A stretch of DNA of 10,248 nt from Clostridiales bacterium UBA4717 (GTDB taxonomy: Bacteria; Bacillota; Clostridia; Oscillospirales; CAG-272): NCBI GenBank assembly GCA_002404395.1, contig DHJP01000046.1:933-11180 (forward strand). The letters run 5' to 3'. Under the pieces are notes generated by a model. The model ran no database searches and was not told the DNA's origin. It saw only the letters and a list, made by a program, of their open reading frames with translations. This document shows, piece after piece, positions 1 through 6,838 of the stretch (its first letter is position 1; each line of letters begins with the position of its first letter). The position numbers were made by a program, and so were the translations under genes.

Positions 1-923
1 ATTCCGAAAGCAAAGCCGCTGTATTCATCGGGATCTATGTTGCAACCGCGCAGTACGTTCGGGTGGACCATTCCGGCACCGAGGATCTCGATCCAGCCTT
101 CTCCTTTGCAAAGGCGGCAACCCTTGCCGCCGCAGACGAAGCAGGAAACGTCAACTTCGGCGGACGGTTCGGTGAACGGGAAGTGATGAGGACGGAAACG
201 AATCTTGGTGTCTTCGCCGAACATGGTTTTGGCGAAAGTGGCAAGCGTACCTTTTAAATCTCCCATTGTGATGCCGCGGTCTACCACGAGTCCTTCAAGC
301 TGATGGAACATAGGCGAGTGTGTTGCGTCAACGGCGTCCGAACGATAAACTCTGCCCGGAGAGATTATGCGGATCGGCGGCTTCTGCTTTTCCATTGTGC
401 GCACCTGAACGGGCGAGGTCTGCGAGCGGAGCAGAATGTTGTCGGTAATATAGAAAGTGTCCTGCGTGTCGCGCGCCGGGTGATTTTCGGGGATATTGAG
501 CGCTTGGAAGTTGTAATAGTCGTACTCGACTTCGGGACCTTCAACGATGTCGAAGCCCATGCTCACGAATATATCTTCCATTTTGCGCTGAATTGCCGCG
601 AGCGGGTGTCTGCCGCCGATCTGCGGCATTTTTGCCGGGAGCGTAACGTCAACGCGCTCGGATTTCAGCTTTTTTGCCTGTGCAAGTGTCTGAAGCTCCT
701 TTTTCTTTTCGTCAATAGCGTTTTCGATGTAAGTTCTGACTTCGTTTGCAAGCTGACCTGCTATCGGGCGCTCCTCCGGTGAAAGTCCGCCCATTGAGCG
801 TAGGACTGCCGTTAATTCACCTTTTTTTCCGAGGAAGCGTATTCTGATCTCCTCGGCATCGCAGGCGGCATCGTCAAGCGCCGCTTTTGCCGCCTGACGT
901 ATCTGTTCAAGCTTTTCTTTCAT
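1..923 (-). CDS. pheS: Phenylalanine--tRNA ligase alpha subunit, 3' end cut by window edge
   Basis: Catalytic alpha subunit of the alpha2-beta2 cytosolic enzyme that charges tRNA(Phe) with phenylalanine. 307 codons are present of a family length near 340; the last visible codons read YSGFAFG and the next begins AT, matching the GMGIER class II motif 3 that follows in the family. Visible parts: an N-terminal tRNA-binding coiled-coil region (about residues 1-85, lysine and glutamate rich), the catalytic core from about residue 95, motif 2 around [15 protein letters not shown] (190-204), and the [17 protein letters not shown] stretch (243-259). A CxxC-x4-CxxC cluster (C261, C264, C269, C272) is common in Firmicutes PheS. 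The ATG at 921-923 is chosen because GGAG lies 6 bases upstream; an in-frame ATG four codons earlier overlaps that Shine-Dalgarno. pheT is expected beyond the left edge. Expression should be controlled by the T-box upstream. Confidence 0.97.
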   Translation of the reverse strand, partial: MKEKLEQIRQAAKAALDDAACDAEEIRIRFLGKKGELTAVLRSMGGLSPEERPIAGQLANEVRTYIENAIDEKKKELQTLAQAKKLKSERVDVTLPAKMPQIGGRHPLAAIQRKMEDIFVSMGFDIVEGPEVEYDYYNFQALNIPENHPARDTQDTFYITDNILLRSQTSPVQVRTMEKQKPPIRIISPGRVYRSDAVDATHSPMFHQLEGLVVDRGITMGDLKGTLATFAKTMFGEDTKIRFRPHHFPFTEPSAEVDVSCFVCGGKGCRLCKGEGWIEILGAGMVHPNVLRGCNIDPDEYSGFAFG

Positions 924-1098
924 AATTTTCTCCATGTCGGCGTAGCCGACTCAAAAAATAAGACTAAAAAAAACAATAGTTAATTTCCGCATCGGCTTCA
1001 GCCGTCTTAGGGATACCCGATAATTCTAAAACGGCGACCGTTTAAAATTTTACGGGCTTGAAAGCTGAGGAGCTGTTTGGCGGGATAAGATCTTGCGG
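924..1098 (-). other. Spacer between Phe T-box terminator and pheS, with small palindromes
   Basis: No gene is supported here. The stretch holds several short perfect inverted repeats: GTCGGC-GTA-GCCGAC (936-950), CGGC-TTCA-GCCG (993-1004), GGG-ATA-CCC (1010-1018) and AAACGG-CGA-CCGTTT (1029-1043). The first one ends 12 bases upstream of the pheS start codon, just before the GGAG Shine-Dalgarno (930-933), so in the mRNA a 6-bp hairpin would sit next to the ribosome binding site. There is an oligo-T run on the minus strand (about 966-973), but it is too far from the nearest hairpin to look like a terminator. A function is not known; the hairpins could stabilise the processed mRNA or simply be local repeats. 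Confidence 0.5.
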
Positions 1099-1139
1099 AA
1101 AAATAAAAAAGCCGTCGTCCGAACACAAGGACGAACGGC
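1099..1139 (-). terminator. T-box attenuator terminator of pheS
   Basis: On the minus strand a GC-rich hairpin with arms at 1129-1139 and 1111-1120 (GCCGTCGTCC on the plus strand, one bulged base) and an 8-base loop is followed by a T-rich tail (1099-1110). It lies directly downstream of the T-box antiterminator sequence, the standard position for the competing terminator in transcription-attenuating T-box leaders. Confidence 0.92.
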
Positions 1140-1350
1140 GGGAAATACCCGTACCTTCCGCGGTACCACCTCGATTTCCGCAAAAAAGCGGACACTCGTT
1201 ATTCCTTAACGCGGAATCTTCGCGCCAAACTACTCGGAGCTGCGGCAGAGATACGAAACTGCTTGCTCGGCTTTTCACAAGGCGTGCTCGGGAGCGAAAG
1301 GCGTAACGGCGCACAATCGGGCTTTCAGCGTGGTGTCCGACTCTCTGTAT
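1099..1350 (-). promoter_or_regulatory. T-box leader, phenylalanine specific
   Basis: A cis-acting RNA that senses uncharged tRNA and lets transcription continue into pheS. The T-box core AGGTGGTACCGCGG is at 1158-1171 on the minus strand. Its UGGU can pair with a tRNA acceptor end ACCA, so the predicted discriminator base is A, as in tRNA(Phe). Stem I is closed by CAGAGA (1342-1347) and TCTCTG (1246-1251). Just before the closing 3' strand is GTTTCGTA, placing a TTC phenylalanine codon at 1255-1257 in the specifier position, followed by the expected purine. The CTGAAAG-like distal loop also fits. The terminator is at 1099-1139. Class and amino acid assignment are seen in the sequence; the switching mechanism is known for the family. 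Confidence 0.95.
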
Positions 1351-1417
1351 AATGCATTCCGTTTTGCCGACTCCGTCGTTGCATCATTTTTCGGTAATTA
1401 CAAACCGATTTACAGTA

Positions 1418-1446
1418 ATTTTACCACACACTTGTCCGACTTTCAA
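1418..1446 (-). promoter_or_regulatory. Promoter of the pheS T-box transcript
   Basis: On the minus strand TTGAAA (1441-1446) and TAAAAT (1418-1423) are separated by 17 bases, a good sigma-A type promoter. Transcription would start near 1411, about 60 bases before T-box stem I. It is divergent from the ABC operon promoter. Confidence 0.7.
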
Positions 1447-1495
1447 GCGGCAGAAATATAATTAACATAATGTTCACAAAGGCAATATGGCAGTA

Positions 1496-1504
1496 TGGTA
1501 TAAT
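1496..1504 (+). promoter_or_regulatory. Extended -10 promoter of the ABC-DUF1854 operon
   Basis: TGGTATAAT (1496-1504) is a perfect -10 box with an extended TGn. The best -35-like element, TTCACA (1473-1478), is 20 bases away, which is long, so the promoter probably relies on the extended -10. A start near 1511 gives a 5' untranslated region of about 70 bases. Apart from a tiny CCGC-TT-GCGG palindrome I see no regulatory RNA in it. Confidence 0.65.
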
Positions 1505-1580
1505 TTACAAAGCGCTCGGCTTGCGTTTGAATGAGTCGGGGCGAACCATTTCCGCTTGCGGTGTTTTATGAGGTAACGGC

Positions 1581-3905
1581 ATGGATATGCTTACTAAGAT
1601 ACCGGATCAGGTGCTCGGGTATCTTGAAAAAAATAAAAAACTGCGCACAAGCGTATTTTTGCTTGCCGTGGGTGTGACCGAACTTATAGGCGGAGAGCAG
1701 ACCTACGTTTTTGCAACGCAAAGCGAGCTTGTCGTGCTTCGCGGAAGCACGACGCTTGAAGTGTTGAAAAAGCATCGCTTTTCCGCGCCGAAAGCTGAAT
1801 TGTCTTTTGCCGAACATTCGTTTGAGACCTATCCGCTTGACTCGATCGTAAAATCGGACTCGGAGGAAACGGCGGGCGGAATACGCTATTTGGTCAGAGA
1901 CGCACATGGCGATCACCTTATCTGCTACACCACAAACACATACAAGGAAACGATAACGCTTTTTTTTGATTATTTCGATCAGATCAGACGCGGTGCGTTT
2001 GACGGAATAGATCCGCTTGATGCCGAAAGTTATTGTCCGAAATGCGGCAGACGCTTTCCGGATCCGCGCGGGATCTGCCCGAACTGCTCGGGCGCGCGCG
2101 GCAATCTGACCCGCCTGATCCCCTTTTTCAAACGTTATATACCGCAGGTGGCGATAATACTTCTGCTGATGGTATTTATCAGCGCGCTCGGCGTGCTTTC
2201 GCCTTATGTAAGCAACTCGTTTTTCTTTGACAAGGTGTTGACCGAGGGCGGAAGCTTCTACGGCAGGGTCGTGCTTGTGCTTATAATTATAGGTGCGATC
2301 AAGCTTGCCGATCTGATTGCTTCGGTGATCAATGATATCACTACCTCTAAGATCGCCACAGAGCTGAAATACGATCTTAAAAAAACGCTGTTTGAATCTA
2401 TAAACCGACTTTCGCTTAGCTTTTTCACTTCAAGCCGCACGGGCGGACTCATGCTTCAGCTTGAGAACGATTCGGAGACCATTTACCGCTATTTCGGAGA
2501 GATCATACCTTGGCTGATCATTGATATAGTAAAAATAATAGTTATGTGCGTGATCATGATTATGATGGACCAGCTGCTTTCGCTTGTGGCGGTATCCTTT
2601 GTACCGGTCTATGTGGTGATCATGAAGTACATATTCTCGTGGCACAGACGGAAAGATCTTGAGCACTATATCAAACGCCGCGCGGTTACCGCAAAGGTCA
2701 GCGACATTCTTTCGGGAATACGGGTGGTCAAGGCGTTTGCGAAGGAAAGCGAGGAAAGCCGGCGCTTCGGGAAGCTGAGCTTTGCGCAATCGGATATTTT
2801 TTACCGCACGACTATGTTTGACAATATAATGTTCCCGTGTGCGGCGATCCTGCTCAATATCGGACTTTTCGGAGTCTGGGCGCTCGGCGGAATCAGAGTA
2901 TTTCGCGGAGAGCTGAGCTACGGTGATTTTCTTACTTTTATTGCATATATCGGAATGGTCTACGAGCCGCTTGATCGGATAATACGGAGCATTTCGGGAC
3001 TCGGCGAGTGCTCAAGCGCCGCTTCGAGACTGTTTGAAATACTTGACGCGCATCCCGATGTTTCGGAAAAACCGAATCCGATACATATAAAAGGCGAACT
3101 GCGCGGTGATATTGAGTTTTCAAACGTGGATTTTTCGTATACAAAGTCCAAGCGCACGCTTGATTCGGTCTCCTTTAAGGTGCCTGCCGGAAGCACGCTC
3201 GGTATTGTAGGGCACACAGGCTCGGGAAAATCGACTATCGTCAATCTGCTTGTCAGACTTTATGATGTTTCGGGAGGAAGTATAAAGCTTGACGGTATTG
3301 ATGTGCGCGAGCTGGCGTTTGAGGATATCAGGCGCAATATCGCGGTGGTATCGCAGGAGACCTACGTGTTTTCGGGTACGGTTTTTGAAAATATCGCATA
3401 CGCCGTGGAGGGGGCGACCTACGCGGACGTGATCAAGGCTTCGTGCGAATCGGGAGCGCACGACTTTATTATGAAACTGCCAGACGGATACGAGACCAAG
3501 ATCGGCTTCGGAAGCCGCGCGCTCTCGGGCGGCGAGCTTCAGCGGATATCAATTGCGCGCGCACTTTTGCGCCGACCGCGGATACTTATTCTTGACGAAG
3601 CCACAGCGGCGATGGACACGGTTACCGAACAGCGGATAAGCCGTGCGATCTCAAAGCTTTCGGGCGATCTTACCACGATCATGATAGCTCACAGACTTTC
3701 CACGCTCAAGGATGCCGACAAGCTGCTTGTGATCGAAGACGGCAGGGTAGCGGAATACGGCACTCATTCGGAACTTATGGAAAAAGAAAACGGAATATAT
3801 CGTAAGCTGTGCACGCTTCAGCTTGAAGCAATGAAAAATATATTGAGTGACGGCAGTGATGCGCAAGACGGTGCGCAGGGAAGCGAAAAAGGGAGTGGGA
3901 GATAA
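1581..3905 (+). CDS. ABC exporter half-transporter with N-terminal extra domain and zinc ribbon
   Basis: A 774-residue membrane protein of the MsbA-like (type I exporter) ABC family. An extra N-terminal domain (about 1-140, beta-rich and possibly PH-like by eye) is followed by a CxxC-x10-CxxC zinc ribbon (C152, C155, C166, C169). The transmembrane domain covers about 185-465 (clear helices near 187-209, 229-250, 310-350, 412-436) and includes the exporter motif SGIRVVKAFAKE (378-389). The nucleotide-binding domain covers about 510-740: Walker A GHTGSGKS (544-551), Q-loop Q592, signature LSGGE (648-652), Walker B with catalytic E673, and H-loop H704; all key residues are present. A glycine/serine-rich tail closes the protein. 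Start: ATG with TGAGGT 7 bases upstream. Its stop overlaps the start of the DUF1854 gene by one base (TAATG). It probably pairs with the second half-transporter as a heterodimer. Substrate unknown. Confidence 0.93.
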   Translation: MDMLTKIPDQVLGYLEKNKKLRTSVFLLAVGVTELIGGEQTYVFATQSELVVLRGSTTLEVLKKHRFSAPKAELSFAEHSFETYPLDSIVKSDSEETAGGIRYLVRDAHGDHLICYTTNTYKETITLFFDYFDQIRRGAFDGIDPLDAESYCPKCGRRFPDPRGICPNCSGARGNLTRLIPFFKRYIPQVAIILLLMVFISALGVLSPYVSNSFFFDKVLTEGGSFYGRVVLVLIIIGAIKLADLIASVINDITTSKIATELKYDLKKTLFESINRLSLSFFTSSRTGGLMLQLENDSETIYRYFGEIIPWLIIDIVKIIVMCVIMIMMDQLLSLVAVSFVPVYVVIMKYIFSWHRRKDLEHYIKRRAVTAKVSDILSGIRVVKAFAKESEESRRFGKLSFAQSDIFYRTTMFDNIMFPCAAILLNIGLFGVWALGGIRVFRGELSYGDFLTFIAYIGMVYEPLDRIIRSISGLGECSSAASRLFEILDAHPDVSEKPNPIHIKGELRGDIEFSNVDFSYTKSKRTLDSVSFKVPAGSTLGIVGHTGSGKSTIVNLLVRLYDVSGGSIKLDGIDVRELAFEDIRRNIAVVSQETYVFSGTVFENIAYAVEGATYADVIKASCESGAHDFIMKLPDGYETKIGFGSRALSGGELQRISIARALLRRPRILILDEATAAMDTVTEQRISRAISKLSGDLTTIMIAHRLSTLKDADKLLVIEDGRVAEYGTHSELMEKENGIYRKLCTLQLEAMKNILSDGSDAQDGAQGSEKGSGR

Positions 3906-4450
3906 TGAATATCAAACTTAACAACGGCATACTTTACCTTACACCCGAAATTGCCGAATTTTCGTCAAACGGAGATTTTCTCGCGCTGGATTTCAAGGCA
4001 GATCCCGATAAACTGCGCGAAAGCGAGCTTGATCCGGTGAGAGTTTCGCATTACGATCGCGTGCGCCTGCGCCGCGCTTTTCCGTTTTCGCTTGCCGACG
4101 AATATATTTCGGTTCAGGATCCCGACGGATTTGAGATCGGACTTGTCGAAAAGCTTGCGGATTTTCCCGAACATGAGCAAAAGCTTGTGGCAGATGAGCT
4201 TGCTCGGGTCTACTACTGCCCTGAGATCGAACGTATAATTTCAATGCGCGAGCGAATGGGATATACCTACCTTAAAGTCGTGATCGACGGTAAGGTGCGA
4301 GAGCTTACGCTCAAGGATCCGTACAAGTGCATGGTAAAGATAAACGGAGATCGGATGCTGATATTTGACAACGACCAGAATCGCTGCATGATAAGATCGC
4401 TTGCGGCGCTTGACAAAAAGAGCCGTAAGAAAATTGATATGTATCTGTGA
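3905..4450 (+). CDS. Free-standing DUF1854 family protein
   Basis: A 181-residue soluble protein without signal peptide or membrane segment. I recognise DUF1854 from its pattern: RRAFPFSLADEYISVQDPDG (about residues 55-74), a LADFPEHEQKLVADELARVYY stretch ending in a family-typical P-x-I-x-R-I turn, a central GYTYLKVVIDGKVRELTL strand pair, and the end motif ALDKKSRKKID. The domain is uncharacterised; it occurs at the C terminus of some ABC transporters or as a neighbouring gene, and some members are annotated as associated with cyanophycin metabolism. Here it is a separate gene between two half-exporters, with a 1-base overlap upstream and a 9-base gap downstream, so translational coupling and a shared complex are likely. 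GGGAG repeats (3891-3901) supply the ribosome binding site. A role as regulatory or substrate-handling subunit is inference. Confidence 0.88.
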   Translation: MNIKLNNGILYLTPEIAEFSSNGDFLALDFKADPDKLRESELDPVRVSHYDRVRLRRAFPFSLADEYISVQDPDGFEIGLVEKLADFPEHEQKLVADELARVYYCPEIERIISMRERMGYTYLKVVIDGKVRELTLKDPYKCMVKINGDRMLIFDNDQNRCMIRSLAALDKKSRKKIDMYL

Positions 4451-4459
4451 GGCGGTCGG

Positions 4460-6706
4460 ATGAAATATTTTAAGAAACGGCGTATGAAGGACGATAAACG
4501 GCATGATCGCGATGAGCTTGTGAAACGGCTTGCATCGGTGATCGGGGATTTCGACGCTTCGGAGGAAAAGTTAAAATTTATTTGTCCGTTTACGTTTCCT
4601 CATGACGGAATAGCCGCGTTTTTTGACGATCGTATTGTAGTCTATGACGGTCAACGCACGCTTGAAATCGCAAATGAACGTGTGAGCAAGCCGACGCTCG
4701 ATTCGGAAAACGGCTGTGTATATATTGAATGTCTTTGTGACGGCAAACCTACGCGGCTTTTCGGCTCGGATATGCGCGATAAACTAATGTATTCCGACGC
4801 AATGCATATGCTCACGCCGCTTTACGGCGGGGACAAAACCGATGTAAGTACACCTGAAAATGGAAGCGGGCATCCTTCAGCGTATTTGCGGGAGCTGCGG
4901 CGCTGTCCGCATTGCGGCGGCGAGTTGCCCCCCGGAGAGACGCGCTGCAGGAAGTGTTCTCAGCCGCTAAAACTTGCGCTTCGCTTTTTCGGCATAGCCG
5001 GAGAATACAGATGGTATGTGATAGGCTCGGTGCTGATACTTTTTGCCACTGCCGGGATGTCGCTTGTCACGCCGGTAATAAACCGCATACTTGTTGACGA
5101 TTACATAAAAAGCGGCAGGAGCGATATTTCATATTCGGGCTTTGCGCTTGTACTGCTTTCGATGATCGGCGTATATTTAGTCAATACCCTGCTTGCTTTT
5201 GTAAGGAATTATCTGACCGCAAAGGGGGGCGCGGGTCTTGTGGACCGACTGCGCACTCTGGTGTTTGACAAGATAGAATCGCTTTCGGTTTCGGACGTTT
5301 CCAAATACTCGCAGGGCGATCTGTACAACCGAATGACGCGCGATGTGCCGCAGCTGCATCGGCATTTTACAGTGCATCTTCCGAATTATATCGAGCAATT
5401 TACCGTGCTTATTGCCGCTTCACTGATAATTTTCATGTACAACGTCAGGCTGGCATTTTTGATACTTGCGCCCGTTCCGATCATTGCGTTTTTGTTTTAT
5501 CTGCTTCGCGGAATGTTTCGCAGACTTTGGATGCGTGAGTGGGGCTGTCGCTCTTTGATGAACAGCGTATTGCATGATATTTATTCGGGTATTCGCGTGG
5601 TCAAGTCCTACGGCAGTGAAAAGAACGAGTCCGAGCGCTATGACAAGGCGTCAAGGGCTGACAAAACGGCTACCTTTGATAATGATGTGCATTGGGCGCT
5701 CACGATGAACCCGTTGTTTATGCTTATGGGGATCGGGCAGTTTTTCCTGCTGTATTTTGTCGGCGAGCATATTCTCGACGGCAGTATGACTTTCGGAGAA
5801 ATGGCGCAGTTTTCGGCGTATACCGGTATGATATATGCGCCTATAAGTGCGCTGTCGCGGCTTCCGCGCCTGCTTGTGAACTTTTTAGGATCGCTTTCCA
5901 GAGTGTTTGAGGTGCTTGACGATGATGCGGCAGTGACCGACAGACCCGGAGCCGTAAAAGTTCCGATAGAGGGCAGAGTCACCTTTGAGAAGCTGAGCTT
6001 CGGCTACGATGACAGCAAGAACGTGCTTAACGGCATTGATCTTGAGGTTGAACCGGGCGAGATGATCGGAATTGTCGGACGCTCGGGCGCCGGTAAAAGC
6101 ACGCTTATCAATTTGGTCATGCGGATGTTTGACCCGACTTCCGGATGTGTGAAGATCGACGGGCGAGATCTGCGGGACTATTCGCAGGAATCACTGCGCT
6201 CGCAAATGGGAGCGGTGCTTCAGGAGACCTTCCTTTTTGCCGGTTCTATATACGATAATATTGCATATGCCAACGCTTCGGCAGGTTATGACGAGGTGAT
6301 CGCCGCGTCAAAGGCGGCGGGGGCGCATGGGTTTATTATGAAGCTTCCTGATGCGTACAATACGCGCATCGGCGAGCGCGGATATACCCTCTCGGGCGGC
6401 GAACGTCAGCGTATCGCGATCGCACGTGCCTTGTTACGCGACCCGAAGATACTTTTGCTTGACGAAGCTACGGCGGCGCTTGACACTGAAACCGAACGCC
6501 GCGTTCAGGACGCGCTTGCAAAGCTGACAGCGAACCGCACTGCCTTTGCGATAGCGCATCGGCTCTCTACGCTCAGAAACGCTACCCGGCTGATCGTTAT
6601 TGACGGCGGCGCGATCGCCGAATCGGGTACGCACGAGGAGCTTATGAAAAAACGCGGTATTTATTACCGACTTGTTACCGCTCAGCGTGAAATGGCTGAG
6701 GGATAA
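4460..6706 (+). CDS. Second ABC exporter half-transporter with N-terminal extra domain and zinc ribbon
   Basis: A 748-residue paralogue of the first half-exporter with the same architecture. The N-terminal region starts very basic (about 1-17) and runs on in a beta-rich domain to about 125. A zinc ribbon follows (C149, C152, C163, C166) with the same CxxC-x10-CxxC spacing as its partner. The transmembrane domain covers about 180-470 (helices near 184-206, 226-248, 313-350, 412-438) and has SGIRVVKSYGSE (376-387). The nucleotide-binding domain has Walker A GRSGAGKS (540-547), Q588, signature LSGGE (644-648), Walker B with catalytic E669, and H700. Since both partners keep complete catalytic residues, two working ATP sites are predicted, unlike heterodimers with one degenerate site. 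Start: ATG nine bases after the DUF1854 stop, GAGG overlapping that stop; an ATG at codon 9 is possible. It is the last gene of the operon. Confidence 0.93.
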   Translation: MKYFKKRRMKDDKRHDRDELVKRLASVIGDFDASEEKLKFICPFTFPHDGIAAFFDDRIVVYDGQRTLEIANERVSKPTLDSENGCVYIECLCDGKPTRLFGSDMRDKLMYSDAMHMLTPLYGGDKTDVSTPENGSGHPSAYLRELRRCPHCGGELPPGETRCRKCSQPLKLALRFFGIAGEYRWYVIGSVLILFATAGMSLVTPVINRILVDDYIKSGRSDISYSGFALVLLSMIGVYLVNTLLAFVRNYLTAKGGAGLVDRLRTLVFDKIESLSVSDVSKYSQGDLYNRMTRDVPQLHRHFTVHLPNYIEQFTVLIAASLIIFMYNVRLAFLILAPVPIIAFLFYLLRGMFRRLWMREWGCRSLMNSVLHDIYSGIRVVKSYGSEKNESERYDKASRADKTATFDNDVHWALTMNPLFMLMGIGQFFLLYFVGEHILDGSMTFGEMAQFSAYTGMIYAPISALSRLPRLLVNFLGSLSRVFEVLDDDAAVTDRPGAVKVPIEGRVTFEKLSFGYDDSKNVLNGIDLEVEPGEMIGIVGRSGAGKSTLINLVMRMFDPTSGCVKIDGRDLRDYSQESLRSQMGAVLQETFLFAGSIYDNIAYANASAGYDEVIAASKAAGAHGFIMKLPDAYNTRIGERGYTLSGGERQRIAIARALLRDPKILLLDEATAALDTETERRVQDALAKLTANRTAFAIAHRLSTLRNATRLIVIDGGAIAESGTHEELMKKRGIYYRLVTAQREMAEG

Positions 6707-6790
6707 TACTGTATTTCCGATAATAATACATTGGCAGATCAGGTCAAAGCTCAAACTCATTCAGGCAAAAGCGATTAAAATATAATTTCA

Positions 6791-6830
6791 AAAATGCCTG
6801 TCGGGTGCATTTTACCCGACAGGCATTTTT
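6791..6830. terminator. Bidirectional terminator between the ABC operon and thrS
   Basis: A perfect 16-bp inverted repeat, 6791-6806 and 6814-6829, with a 7-base loop. The arms begin with AAAA and end with TTTT, so each strand gives a GC-rich stem followed by a U tract. It stands between convergent genes and should end both the ABC operon (stop at 6706) and thrS (stop at 6839). The 84 bases between the ABC stop and the hairpin show nothing else. Confidence 0.93.
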
Positions 6831-6838
6831 ACGGTTTG

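Noticed and set aside
303..782. 159-codon plus-strand reading frame
   Set aside because: Antisense shadow of pheS, whose conserved motifs are unambiguous.
966..1004. Possible minus-strand terminator (CGGC-TGAA-GCCG hairpin before an oligo-T run)
   Set aside because: The T run is about 20 bases from a 4-bp stem, too far and too weak to terminate; it would also block pheS.
1042..1314. Small overlapping reading frames on both strands
   Set aside because: They cover the Phe T-box leader; structure explains the sequence and no family is recognisable.
3905..4450. Assigning a cyanophycin role to the cassette
   Set aside because: The link rests only on annotation of some DUF1854 relatives; no cyanophycin synthetase, cyanophycinase or arginine gene is present in the window.
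6776..6790. TATAAT-like sequence just before the convergent terminator
   Set aside because: No -35 partner and the only thing downstream on the plus strand is the terminator; AT-rich chance match.
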